From Allotamlana fucoidanivorans (GTDB taxonomy: Bacteria; Bacteroidota; Bacteroidia; Flavobacteriales; Flavobacteriaceae): a stretch of 64,000 nt of DNA. The translations under genes were made by a program, and so were the position numbers. This document shows, one piece after another, positions 34,815 to 43,952 of this stretch. Location: NCBI RefSeq assembly GCF_006265225.1, contig NZ_VDCS01000015.1:1-64000 (forward strand), in the 5' to 3' direction. Every line of letters starts with the position of its first letter. The first letter of the stretch is position 1. Under the pieces are notes generated by a model, which saw only the letters and a program-made list of their open reading frames with translations, ran no database searches and was not told the DNA's origin.

Positions 34815-35492
34815 TTAAATCAAATAGGCAATACCAACACCTAAAATAATGGCTATAAATTTTGAAAGGTTAAACTTGTGGCCTTCACCACTTTCAAATA
34901 AAATGGTTGTTGAAATATGCAGAAAAATACCAATAACTAAGGCATTAATGCTATGAGCAAAATGAATATCGAAATTAGCCGTATTTGATATGTACGTGCC
35001 TAACGGTGTCATACCTGCAAAGACAATTAAAAAGGCAGCGATTTGCGTTTTACTAAAATTTGACTGAAACAAAAACATAGTAATTAAAGTAGCAATAGGT
35101 ACTTTATGCACTAAAACACCATATACCATGTCATTATGCTGATGAATGGGGAATCCTTCTAAAAAGCTATGAATACATAAACTAATAAATAATAACCAAG
35201 GGAAAGCGGTTTCATGCTTATGGATATGCACATGCCCGTGCTCGGCACCTTTTGAAAACAATTCAAGGACTATTTGCAGTAAAATGCCACTCATAATAAA
35301 CAAGCCTGTAAGCTTCGTGTCTAAATGTTCATAGACTTCTGGCAGCAATTCAAAAAGGGTAAGTGCTAATAAAAAAGCACCGCTAAAAGAGAGGAGCAGT
35401 TTAGTATTCCAACTTTTTTTATTTTTGGATAATTTAGCAATAATAACGCCTATAATAACCGCGTAAATAGGAAACAAATATTTATTCATCAA
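34815..35492 (-). CDS. ZIP-family divalent metal transporter
   Basis: 225 residues, about eight membrane segments. A histidine-rich loop (AEHGHVHIHKHE, about 82-94) and conserved HSFLEGFPIHQH (about 108-120) and HISTTILFESGEG (about 193-205) fit ZIP zinc or iron importers. Four bases separate it from DUF4268 downstream. Confidence 0.9.
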   Translation of the reverse strand: MMNKYLFPIYAVIIGVIIAKLSKNKKSWNTKLLLSFSGAFLLALTLFELLPEVYEHLDTKLTGLFIMSGILLQIVLELFSKGAEHGHVHIHKHETAFPWLLFISLCIHSFLEGFPIHQHNDMVYGVLVHKVPIATLITMFLFQSNFSKTQIAAFLIVFAGMTPLGTYISNTANFDIHFAHSINALVIGIFLHISTTILFESGEGHKFNLSKFIAIILGVGIAYLI

Positions 35493-35542
35493 TACTAATC
35501 TATGCTCTAAATGTATAAAACAATATTCGGCTTTTTTTGGGG

Positions 35543-36274
35543 TTATTTAAAAATCATCACTAATCGTTCAGAGGTTTTCGGGCTATATTTTCGCAATTTA
35601 TAATCTCCAAAAACATCCAATAAATACACACCAGCAGCCTCAAAAAGGGCTTCAAAATCTTGTAGAGAAAAGGCTCTTACACGTTCTTGAAAATGATATA
35701 GTTTTTCATTTGTTGTAAAGGTAATATCTTTTATAATATAGCCATCTTCAACATATCTCTTTAGATTAAACGTAATATCATTAACTGTTTTTGTTTCTTC
35801 AGGCACTAAATGATTAATTACAAACGGACTATTCATAAAATCAATTACACCAAATCCGTTGGCATTTAAATTAGCCTTTATGGCTTTTATGGTTTTCAAG
35901 TTATTGGCGTCATCTTCAAAATACCCAAAACTGGTAAACAAATTAAATACGGCATCAAAGGGTTTATGATAAGGTTTACACATATTATGCACATCAAAAT
36001 GTAATCTGTGATTTTCAAACTGTTTGGCATAACGAATACTGTTTTCACTCAAATCAACGCCTGTTACATCATACCCTATTTTGTTTAAATAGCGGGCATG
36101 ACGTCCTTTACCACAAGCCAAATCTAAAATGGTTCCATGTTCTGGAATATTCAAATAATCGGTAAGCGTATCCATAAACGCCCGGGCTTCGGTGTCATCT
36201 CTGTCTTTATATAAAATGTGATAAAATGGCGTGTCAAACCAAGAAGTAAACCAATTTGTTGTATTGTTTGTCAT
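35543..36274 (-). CDS. class I SAM-dependent methyltransferase
   Basis: 243 residues. SAM motif ILDLACGKGRHARYLNK (about 40-56), post I GVDLSENSIRYA, and motif III-like FNLFTSFGYF. The target is unknown. A 27-base hairpin (36292-36318) sits just upstream of its start. Confidence 0.9.
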   Translation of the reverse strand: MTNNTTNWFTSWFDTPFYHILYKDRDDTEARAFMDTLTDYLNIPEHGTILDLACGKGRHARYLNKIGYDVTGVDLSENSIRYAKQFENHRLHFDVHNMCKPYHKPFDAVFNLFTSFGYFEDDANNLKTIKAIKANLNANGFGVIDFMNSPFVINHLVPEETKTVNDITFNLKRYVEDGYIIKDITFTTNEKLYHFQERVRAFSLQDFEALFEAAGVYLLDVFGDYKLRKYSPKTSERLVMIFK

Positions 36275-36291
36275 ATGTTATTTATAGGGTT

Positions 36292-36318
36292 ACCTAGTGT
36301 TTTTAAGTAACACTAGGT
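36292..36318 (-). repeat. hairpin in methyltransferase leader
   Basis: ACCTAGTGTT with AACACTAGGT form a perfect 10-bp stem around TTTAAGT. It lies 18 bases upstream of the methyltransferase start; no U-tract in either direction. Confidence 0.45.
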
Positions 36319-36489
36319 CTGGCTTTTCACTATATCTTTTTTGTGTACTAGCATAAGAATTCGTTTTACCTTAATAAAATAAGGAAAGTGTCTATTTTAA
36401 TAAAAACACCTGAAATACACAAAAAAGGATGCCGTTTCAATCCTTAACCCGAATTATCAATAATCTTTACGTTTGCCGCAAAATTACAT

Positions 36490-36497
36490 TATTTTTG
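36490..36497 (+). promoter_or_regulatory. -7 promoter box TATTTTTG
   Basis: Fits TAnnTTTG; 39 bases before the ATG at 36536. Confidence 0.5.
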
Positions 36498-36535
36498 CAA
36501 CCTATCAGGATGTAAAAGTCTATCAGACGAAAAAA

Positions 36536-37693
36536 ATGGCAGAAAATTTCAACATGGTAGCCAAAACCTTATTTGGCTTTGAAGATTTATTGGAAAAAGA
36601 ATTGGTTCAATTAGGTGCTCAAAATGTACAGAAAGGCGTGCGTAATGTCTCTTTTGTGGGTGATAAGGGGTTTATGTATAAAGCCAATTTAGGGTTGCGC
36701 ACAGCCATAAAAATCTTAAAACCTATTCGTAGTTTTAATGTAAGAAATGAAAAGGATTTGTATGATAAAATTTATGACATGAATTGGTCTGAGTATTTAA
36801 AGCCAACAGGGTCTTTAGCTATTGATGCTACTATACACTCTGATTTGTTTTCTCATTCCCTTTTTATCGCTCAAAAAACCAAGGATGCCATTGTAGATAA
36901 GTTTAGAGATACAGTTGGGCAGCGCCCAAATGTAGATTTAAAGTTTCCTGATTTGAAAATCAATGTACATGTTGATAGAAGAAAATGCACCATTTCCTTA
37001 GATTCATCAGGTGATTCCTTACACAAAAGGGGCTATAAAACGGCGACTAATATTGCTCCTATAAATGAAGTATTGGCAGCAGGCTTAATTATGCTTTCTG
37101 GGTGGGACGGGCAATGTGATTTTATGGATCCTATGTGTGGTTCTGGTACCATGCTTATTGAAGCCGCTATGATTGCTTGCAATATTCCTCCAAATCTAAT
37201 GCGAAAAGAATTTGCCTTTGAGCGCTGGCAAGATTGGGATGTTGATTTATTTGAAAAAATAGAAGAAAGTTTATTAAAAAAGACGCGAGATTTTCATTAT
37301 AAAATTGTGGGCTATGATAAAGCGCCTAGTGCGGTGTTTAAAGCTAAAGACAATGTAAAAAATGCTCAATTAGAAGATTTTGTTGAGGTAAAGCATGAAG
37401 ATTTCTTTAAAACCCAAAAAGGTGGTGAAGGTAAATTGCATATGGTGTTTAATCCACCCTACGGAGAGCGCTTAAATATTGATATGCAGGCTTTTTATAA
37501 AAATATAGGTGATACATTAAAACAAAATTATCCAGGAACAGAAGCTTGGTTTATCACATCAAACCTTGATGCTTTAAAATATGTTGGTTTGCGTCCTTCT
37601 AGAAAAATTCAACTATACAATGCCAAGCTGGAATCACGTTTTGTAAAATACGTTATGTATGAAGGTAGTAAGAAAGGAAAGTATATGAAATAA
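36536..37693 (+). CDS. THUMP-domain class I RNA methyltransferase (RlmL/RlmK-like)
   Basis: The open frame starts at 36473, but ATG 36536 (MAENFNMVAKTLFGFEDLLE) lies after a -7 box and matches family starts. About 385 residues. N-terminal ferredoxin-like/THUMP part (VAKTLFGFEDLLEKELVQLG), then the methyltransferase with DPMCGSGTMLIEAAMIA and the catalytic VFNPPYGERL. In E. coli the related RlmL methylates 23S G2445; the exact substrate here is inference. Confidence 0.9.
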   Translation: MAENFNMVAKTLFGFEDLLEKELVQLGAQNVQKGVRNVSFVGDKGFMYKANLGLRTAIKILKPIRSFNVRNEKDLYDKIYDMNWSEYLKPTGSLAIDATIHSDLFSHSLFIAQKTKDAIVDKFRDTVGQRPNVDLKFPDLKINVHVDRRKCTISLDSSGDSLHKRGYKTATNIAPINEVLAAGLIMLSGWDGQCDFMDPMCGSGTMLIEAAMIACNIPPNLMRKEFAFERWQDWDVDLFEKIEESLLKKTRDFHYKIVGYDKAPSAVFKAKDNVKNAQLEDFVEVKHEDFFKTQKGGEGKLHMVFNPPYGERLNIDMQAFYKNIGDTLKQNYPGTEAWFITSNLDALKYVGLRPSRKIQLYNAKLESRFVKYVMYEGSKKGKYMK

Positions 37694-37931
37694 AGAATGA
37701 CCTATCATGTGCTTACTGTAAGATAGTCAATGCTTTATGAGAAGTCCTGACACCGCTCAAATGCACTAGCATCTGAATGGTTATTACGTCCAATTCACGT
37801 TTTTTTAGTTTTTTCACAACTACTCACACTTAATTTCTATGTTCTGAAGTTACTAAAATTGTGCTGTCTATCCATTTCGTTTATTGAAAAAGAAAAGCGA
37901 AATAAAAGATACGGTACGGTTATGAAGGGTA

Positions 37932-38696
37932 TTATTGCTTTTTATCCGTTTTTTGATATAGTGGAATTCTGTATGATAAGGTATAGCTATATCCAACCCC
38001 AATAGAACTGCCATCATAATTTTTATTGAAACCAGGAATATATAAATTAGCAAAATTACCCGGGTCTTTTTCGTTAACCAAAAACTTAAGTTGCACATTT
38101 AAGCCCATAAAGAAATTGGTAAATAACTCGGCCTTTATACCTAACATTAATTCTGCCCAGAACGCTGTTAAGTCTTTAAACTCTATTTTTTCGGTTAGGG
38201 TAAGCTGCGGTGACCAATATTGATTGGTTGTATAAATAGAGGCACTATTTAAATCATGACTAAAGGTGCTGGCGCCAACTCTAAATCCCGCAAAAATCAT
38301 ATTATCCATGTCGAGCCAGTTTTCATACATATTGTAGTCGATTCCCGCTTTTAAGTAGCTTCCAGACGTTGTAATATCAAGATAATCTGTGATGGTATTG
38401 CGTTCTTCAGTACCTAATTCAGCAGCTATATACAAGTCTTTTTTTAACCTAAAATCACCAAGAATTTCAAAACCTGTATAATCATCATCAATTGATGATC
38501 TTATAATTTTACCGATATCAACCCCTAACCGAAGTCCGTATTTTAGCTTAACTTCTGAAGCGTCATTGCTTTTAGAAGGGATCGCTTCATCATTTACAGT
38601 TGGTATACTATCGTTTTGAGCTAGGGAGTTAAAGCTCAAAACAAGTGTGATTACCAGTATACTAATGCGTAATATTGAAGTGTGTTTGAAAATCAT
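37932..38696 (-). CDS. DUF6048 outer-membrane beta-barrel protein
   Basis: 254 residues, signal peptide (1-26, ending NSLAQ), beta-barrel with aromatic-rich strands (YDGSSIGVGYSYTLSYRIPLY). Its start overlaps the DUF6452 gene's end by 35 bases in another frame. DUF6048-DUF6452-RlmD is a recurrent flavobacterial order; role unknown. Confidence 0.82.
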   Translation of the reverse strand: MIFKHTSILRISILVITLVLSFNSLAQNDSIPTVNDEAIPSKSNDASEVKLKYGLRLGVDIGKIIRSSIDDDYTGFEILGDFRLKKDLYIAAELGTEERNTITDYLDITTSGSYLKAGIDYNMYENWLDMDNMIFAGFRVGASTFSHDLNSASIYTTNQYWSPQLTLTEKIEFKDLTAFWAELMLGIKAELFTNFFMGLNVQLKFLVNEKDPGNFANLYIPGFNKNYDGSSIGVGYSYTLSYRIPLYQKTDKKQ

Positions 38697-39240
38697 CTTC
38701 TACAGATTGGTTGTCTGATAAAGGAATACTAGACAACATCCAGTTATCTTCATCAGGTTCAATAGTTAGGGTTACGTTTTTATATATAGTTTTATAGCCA
38801 CAAGCTCTTGATACGTAAACTTCTTCACGGCTAAATCCCATTGATATTGTATCGGCATTGCCATCAATAAAATCATCAGAAGGATCATTAGGTGTGCCGT
38901 TGTCATTTATAAAAGCATCTTTAATAAGAACGAACTTTGTAGCATTCTCGGTTGTTTTAAGCGGTAAGCGTATCTCATCGGTCTGACTTAAAAAATTGTA
39001 GTCCTCGAGTATCTTATCGGTATCTGCTGGCATCGGATTCGTGTAAAAATCGGAGCCAATAGCCACCAACTTAAACACATTTTTTTTATTGTCACCGTTT
39101 TGTGCATCATATAAGTCTATAACCAGCCTTGGTGTTGTGGGGGTGCCTGCAGGGCAGATGTCATCAGGTTCACAAGCTAATGAGATAGCCACGGCGGCCA
39201 GAAGCAATAAAGGAATAAATACTAATTTATAATACTTCAT
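38662..39240 (-). CDS. DUF6452 lipoprotein
   Basis: 192 residues with signal peptide and lipobox LACEPDD (Cys23). NDDSDDNG-like DFIDGN and TLTIEPDEDNW; DUF6452 pattern ITISYARACGYKT-like (VSRACGYKTIYKNV). Lies between rlmD and the DUF6048 barrel. Function unknown; probably a periplasmic or surface partner of the barrel. Confidence 0.82.
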   Translation of the reverse strand: MKYYKLVFIPLLLLAAVAISLACEPDDICPAGTPTTPRLVIDLYDAQNGDNKKNVFKLVAIGSDFYTNPMPADTDKILEDYNFLSQTDEIRLPLKTTENATKFVLIKDAFINDNGTPNDPSDDFIDGNADTISMGFSREEVYVSRACGYKTIYKNVTLTIEPDEDNWMLSSIPLSDNQSVEDDFQTHFNITH

Positions 39241-39279
39241 ACGTTGTTTGCAATAATACGTTATCCAGACTAAATTTAT

Positions 39280-40692
39280 TTATCGACGCTCTAAAAGTAC
39301 AACATTTTCTACATGAAATGTTTGTGGAAACATATCAACAGCCTGTGTTTTTGTAACTTTATAATGGCTGTCCATCAAAGCTAAATCTCTAGCTTGTGTA
39401 GCACTGTTGCAGCTTACATAAACTACTTTTTTAGGCGCAATGTTTAGAATTTGTTGTACCACATCTTTATGCATTCCATCTCTTGGCGGATCTGTGATAA
39501 TGACATCAGGAACACCATGGGTTTTTATAAAAGCATCATTGAATACATTTTTCATGTCACCAACAAAAAATTCAACGTTATGAATCGCATTTAATTGTGC
39601 ATTTTCTTTAGCTGCAGTAATAGCATCAGGCACAGATTCCACTCCTATCACTTTACTGGCTTGTTTTGCTACAAACTGTGCAATAGTTCCTGTTCCTGTG
39701 TATAAATCGTAAACCAATTCTTTACCTGTTAAATTAGCAAAATTTCGGGTTATTTTATAAAGCTCATAGGCCTGTTCTGAATTAGTTTGATAGAAAGATT
39801 TGGCATTTATCTTAAACTTTAAACCTTCCATTTCTTCAAAAATATGGTCATTGCCTTTGTAGCAAATAACGTCTTGATCATAAATGGTATCATTTGCTTT
39901 TCCATTAATAACGTATTGTAAAGAGGTTACTTCAGGGAAGGTATCATCAATATAATTCAATAAAAGTTCACGCTTTTCTTTATTGTCCTTAAAAAACTGG
40001 ATCATAACCATAACATCACCCGTAGTTGATGTTCTAATCATCATGGTACGCAATAAACCAGTTTGGTTTCTGGTATTGAAAAAATCTAAACCGTGATCAA
40101 TAGCAAAGGCTTTAACACCGTTTCTTATGGTGTTAGATGGGTCTGCCTGCAGATAACATGTTTTTACATCTAGTATCTTGTCCCACATTCCCGGAATATG
40201 AAACCCTAAAGCATTTTTATCACTCAAATCTTGGTCTGATTGAATTTCATCAAGCGTTAACCAACGGCTATCACTAAATGAAAATTCCATTTTGTTTCTA
40301 TAAAAGTACTGATTTTTAGAACCAAGAATAGGGGTTACTTCAGGCAGTTCAATATGGCCAATACGAGTTAAGTTATTGGTAACTTCTTTTTGTTTATAGA
40401 AAAGTTGATGCTCATAGGCCATATTTTGCCATTTACATCCGCCACAAGTTCCGAAATGCGAACAAACAGGTTCCGTGCGTTTTTCAGAACGTTTGTGAAA
40501 TAGGGTGGCTTTACCTTCATAATACGCTTTACGCTTTTTAAACGTTTGTACATCAACAATATCGCCGGGAACAGCATTTGGTAAAAAGATCACTTTTCCG
40601 TCAGGAGCCTTAGCCACAGTTTTGCCCTTGGCACCTGCATCAATGACTTCTATATGCTCAAAAATTTGCTTTCTTGATTTTTTTCTAGACAT
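39280..40692 (-). CDS. rlmD: 23S rRNA (uracil-C5)-methyltransferase RlmD
   Basis: 470 residues: TRAM-like N-terminal domain (about 10-65), iron-sulfur cluster cysteines in CSHFGTCGGCKWQN (about 77-90), SAM-binding VYDLYTGTGTIAQFVA (about 308-323), and the catalytic Cys in VVYVSCNSATQARDL (about 420-434) preceded by TDPPRDGMHKDV. In E. coli this enzyme methylates U1939; the Bacteroidota clade is also annotated so. Its -7 box lies about five bases before ATG. Confidence 0.92.
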   Translation of the reverse strand: MSRKKSRKQIFEHIEVIDAGAKGKTVAKAPDGKVIFLPNAVPGDIVDVQTFKKRKAYYEGKATLFHKRSEKRTEPVCSHFGTCGGCKWQNMAYEHQLFYKQKEVTNNLTRIGHIELPEVTPILGSKNQYFYRNKMEFSFSDSRWLTLDEIQSDQDLSDKNALGFHIPGMWDKILDVKTCYLQADPSNTIRNGVKAFAIDHGLDFFNTRNQTGLLRTMMIRTSTTGDVMVMIQFFKDNKEKRELLLNYIDDTFPEVTSLQYVINGKANDTIYDQDVICYKGNDHIFEEMEGLKFKINAKSFYQTNSEQAYELYKITRNFANLTGKELVYDLYTGTGTIAQFVAKQASKVIGVESVPDAITAAKENAQLNAIHNVEFFVGDMKNVFNDAFIKTHGVPDVIITDPPRDGMHKDVVQQILNIAPKKVVYVSCNSATQARDLALMDSHYKVTKTQAVDMFPQTFHVENVVLLERR

Positions 40693-40696
40693 GCTG

Positions 40697-40704
40697 CAAA
40701 AATA
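40697..40704 (-). promoter_or_regulatory. -7 promoter box TATTTTTG for rlmD, nearly leaderless
   Basis: On the minus strand the box ends about five bases upstream of the rlmD ATG (40692), so the mRNA probably has almost no leader. Confidence 0.45.
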
Positions 40705-40825
40705 ATAATAGCCACTAATAAAAGTACTTTTATTTCTGTTAACTTTAATAGATTTTAATTTTAATCAAAATATAATGAACCTTTTTAAAGACTTAGCGTC
40801 TATAGTATAAAGAGTGGTAACATCA

Positions 40826-41386
40826 ATGCGGAAAAAACAGCAGTTAGTTGATAAACAATTAATTATAGAGTATCAGTCGGGACATGTAAAAGCATTACCT
40901 GTTTTGGTAAAGCGCTGGCATAAAACATTCTGCGAAAAAGCGTATTGGATTACAAAAGATGCTGATGTAGCAAAAGATATTGCTCAAGAAAGTTGGACCA
41001 CTATTATTACAAAATTGCCCCATTTAAAAAAGGCAGAAAGTTTTGGTAGCTGGGCCTTGCGAATCGTTTACACAAAGTCGTTAGATTTTATAAATGAAAC
41101 GCAAAGAATTAATAAGAATAAGGAAGTTTTTAAGGTTTCAGAAAAAACAAAATTATTAGAAGATCAAGAAGTTGATTTAATACTAAAACAAAGGCTTATA
41201 CATGTAATAAATGAGTTACCAGAAACACAGCAAGCTGTTATAAAATTGTTTTACGTTCAAGAGTATTCAATTAAAGAGATAGGTGATATTTTAAATGTAT
41301 CTGTAGGAACCGTAAAATCTAGGTTGTTTACCGCAAGAGAAAAATTAAAGGAGGTATTAATAAAAAACAAGAATTATGAAAACTAA
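40826..41386 (+). CDS. ECF-type RNA polymerase sigma factor
   Basis: The open frame starts with GTG at 40814, but ATG 40826 (MRKKQQLVDKQLII) is likelier. Sigma region 2 (ITKDADVAKDIAQESWTTII, about 50-69) and region 4 (ELPETQQAVIKLFYVQEYS IKEIGDILNVSVGTVKSRLF, about 132-170) are clear. The next gene overlaps by 11 bases; no canonical anti-sigma or FecR partner is seen, only a DUF6768 membrane protein. Confidence 0.9.
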   Translation: MRKKQQLVDKQLIIEYQSGHVKALPVLVKRWHKTFCEKAYWITKDADVAKDIAQESWTTIITKLPHLKKAESFGSWALRIVYTKSLDFINETQRINKNKEVFKVSEKTKLLEDQEVDLILKQRLIHVINELPETQQAVIKLFYVQEYSIKEIGDILNVSVGTVKSRLFTAREKLKEVLIKNKNYEN

Positions 41387-41762
41387 AATGGAAGATATTG
41401 ACAAACTTATTAAAGAGACGCTAACCAAGGAGGAAGCTAAATTTTATGATGAATTAGATGAACAAACCTTTTTTCAGATGATTTTGGGGGTATTTAAAGG
41501 GAAAAATTCTTGGATAGTATTTCTCATGAATATTGTGAATATAATCATCTTTGGGTTGCTTATATACTGTGTTATTCAAACCATGGATGTTGAAAACACT
41601 AATGATTTAATTCTATGGGTTGGTGCTGTAATCATCTGTTTTTTAACCATGAGTATGATTAAATTATACATTTGGATGCAAATTCATAAAAATGCGGTTA
41701 TTAGAGAAATTAAGCGTTTAGAGCTACAGGTATCTTCATTATCAAGCAAGATCAACTCATAA
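41376..41762 (+). CDS. DUF6768 membrane protein, putative anti-sigma partner
   Basis: 128 residues with two membrane segments (about 45-64, 78-97) and a charged N-terminus (MEDIDKLIKETLTKEEAKFYDELDE). It overlaps the sigma gene. The position and topology suggest it restrains the sigma factor, but it has no zinc-finger or other known anti-sigma domain. Two ATG starts (41376, 41388) are possible. Confidence 0.75.
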   Translation: MKTKMEDIDKLIKETLTKEEAKFYDELDEQTFFQMILGVFKGKNSWIVFLMNIVNIIIFGLLIYCVIQTMDVENTNDLILWVGAVIICFLTMSMIKLYIWMQIHKNAVIREIKRLELQVSSLSSKINS

Positions 41763-41923
41763 AGATTTTTTGAAGCAAATTTTAATTAGTAATTTGCACG
41801 CTCTAAGGATGATTTCTCTCCTACGCTGAATTTTCGAGTTCTTCGAAAGGATAAAGGTACAGAAGGAATGGTTATTTTAAGTATCTGATTGATTCAGATA
41901 CAAATATTTAAATTTTTTTTAAA

Positions 41924-43168
41924 ATGGCTGTTTTAGACCAATTGACTTCGCAACAAGCGATAGATTTAGAAAACAAGTATGGTGCACACAATTACCACCC
42001 GCTACCTGTAGTGCTTAACAGGGGAGAAGGTGTGTATGTTTGGGATGTTGAAGGCAAAAAATATTATGATTTTTTATCGGCATACTCAGCGGTGAATCAG
42101 GGACACTGTCACCCTAAAATTGTTAATGCTATGGTGCAGCAAGCGCAAAGCTTAACATTGACCTCTAGAGCATTTTATAATGATATGCTAGGAAAGTTTG
42201 AAAAATTTGCCTGCGACTATTTTAATTTTGACAAACTGTTGCCTATGAATACAGGAGCTGAAGCCGTTGAAACGGCCTTAAAGTTATGTAGAAAATGGGC
42301 CTATGAAGTTAAAGGTATTGATGAAAATGAAGCTGAAATAATTGTATGTGAAAATAATTTTCATGGCAGAACCACTACCATAATTTCATTTTCTAATGAT
42401 CCCGTAGCGCGTAAAAACTTTGGGCCGTATACAAAGGGGTTTATTAAAATTGCATATAATAACTTAGAAGCTCTTGAAGAAGTTTTAAAGCAAAATAAAA
42501 ATGTGGCTGGGTTTTTAGTGGAACCTATTCAAGGGGAAGCTGGGGTTTATGTGCCAGATGAAGGATATTTAGCTAAGGCTAAGGCGCTATGCGAAGCTTA
42601 TAATGTACTTTTTATAGCCGATGAAGTGCAAACAGGCATTGCTCGAACAGGGAAGCTTTTAGCCGTAAATCACGAAGATGTAAAACCAGATATTCTTATT
42701 TTAGGAAAAGCTATAAGTGGTGGTGTTTATCCAGTTTCAGCGGTATTGGCTAATAATGAAATTATGCAGGTTATAAAGCCTGGTAATCACGGAAGTACTT
42801 TTGGAGGGAATCCAATTGCTGCCGCTGTGGCTACAGCCGCCTTAGAAGTTATACGAGATGAAAATTTGGCTGAAAATGCCGAGCGCCTAGGTGTCTTGTT
42901 TCGAAAAGAAATGCAAACGTATATTGCTTCGAGTCAAATTGTAACATTGATTCGTGGTAAGGGGCTTCTTAACGCTATTGTTATTGATGACGATGAAGAT
43001 AGTGATACAGCTTGGAACATTTGTTTAGCGTTAAGAGATAATGGCTTACTGGCCAAACCTACACATGGTAATATTATTAGGTTTGCACCGCCTTTAGTTA
43101 TGACGGAGGAGCAACTTTTAGATTGTGTATCTATTATAACAAAAACGTTAAAGCAATTTGAGCCATAA
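41924..43168 (+). CDS. rocD: ornithine aminotransferase
   Basis: 414 residues, class III PLP aminotransferase. [33 protein letters not shown] and the PLP lysine in [16 protein letters not shown] (about 258-273) are intact; [14 protein letters not shown] follows. It converts ornithine and 2-oxoglutarate to glutamate semialdehyde, linking arginine and proline metabolism, although no other genes of that pathway are close. Ends in a strong terminator. Confidence 0.94.
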   Translation: MAVLDQLTSQQAIDLENKYGAHNYHPLPVVLNRGEGVYVWDVEGKKYYDFLSAYSAVNQGHCHPKIVNAMVQQAQSLTLTSRAFYNDMLGKFEKFACDYFNFDKLLPMNTGAEAVETALKLCRKWAYEVKGIDENEAEIIVCENNFHGRTTTIISFSNDPVARKNFGPYTKGFIKIAYNNLEALEEVLKQNKNVAGFLVEPIQGEAGVYVPDEGYLAKAKALCEAYNVLFIADEVQTGIARTGKLLAVNHEDVKPDILILGKAISGGVYPVSAVLANNEIMQVIKPGNHGSTFGGNPIAAAVATAALEVIRDENLAENAERLGVLFRKEMQTYIASSQIVTLIRGKGLLNAIVIDDDEDSDTAWNICLALRDNGLLAKPTHGNIIRFAPPLVMTEEQLLDCVSIITKTLKQFEP

Positions 43169-43197
43169 AAAAAGCGACTTTTAAGTCGCTTTTTTTA
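43166..43197 (+). terminator. terminator after rocD
   Basis: AAAAAAAGCGACTT with AAGTCGCTTTTTTT, a two-base loop; strong in both directions. Confidence 0.85.
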
Positions 43198-43261
43198 TGC
43201 TATCTAGTTAACGAACTAGTTAAAAACTGTAACGGTTATTTAGGACTTGTCAGACACTGTT

Positions 43262-43597
43262 CTATTGCCCCAACATGTCTTGAATACGTTCTTGCATAAG
43301 CTCTTGGTCCTGTAATGCCTCCCAGCCAAACATAGCAATCATGGCAATAGTTAAAACAAAATAAAGGATAGAAAGTACAATACCTATTATGGCTAATATT
43401 TTTCCTGTTTTTACATTTTGAAGTCCCGTAGTATAAATTTCTGGATTTTCCGCATATAATTTAAGAGCCTTATTAGCCATAACAATGGTTATAATACCTA
43501 GAATTAAACCTACAATACCATAACAGCAGCAGGTTGGTATTGATAGTATTCCGAAAACAAGAATTAAAGTGGCGTTTGGTAGTTTTTGTTGTTCCAT
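43262..43597 (-). CDS. CCC-motif membrane protein
   Basis: 111 residues, two membrane segments (about 10-38 and 70-95) and the triple cysteine in ILSIPTCCCYGIVGLILG. Follows the DUF2752 gene by 10 bases. The pair is common in flavobacteria. Function unknown. Confidence 0.8.
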   Translation of the reverse strand: MEQQKLPNATLILVFGILSIPTCCCYGIVGLILGIITIVMANKALKLYAENPEIYTTGLQNVKTGKILAIIGIVLSILYFVLTIAMIAMFGWEALQDQELMQERIQDMLGQ

Positions 43598-43607
43598 ATT
43601 TGGTTTT

Positions 43608-43898
43608 TTAATGAATAATAAACGTTTTATAAATAAAATTTGTTACAATGATTATGGCATTTAGAATGGCTAAAATACTAATGAGTTTATGACCAAATTT
43701 TAGGTTCATAAAAGCATTGAATACAATAAGGCCCAATAAAAGTATTAAGGTGTAAATGGCGGGGTACATCACAAAGGCTTCAGCGAATTCTCCTTTTATA
43801 ATAAGTGCTAAAGAACGCTGAATGCCACAACCAAAGCAGTCCCAACCAAATAATTTTTTGTTTAAACAGGGAAGCATATATTCTTCCATAAATAACAT
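43608..43898 (-). CDS. DUF2752 membrane protein
   Basis: 96 residues (the ATG at 43877, MLPCLNKKLFGW, is also plausible). The DUF2752 motif is DCFGCGIQRSLALIIKGEF, with two membrane segments. Probably co-transcribed with the CCC-motif gene. Confidence 0.85.
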   Translation of the reverse strand: MLFMEEYMLPCLNKKLFGWDCFGCGIQRSLALIIKGEFAEAFVMYPAIYTLILLLGLIVFNAFMNLKFGHKLISILAILNAIIIVTNFIYKTFIIH

Positions 43899-43952
43899 TA
43901 GGTGTTAATGAATACTTACTAGTAGTAGCAACTAAAGTAACACTTTTTAGAT

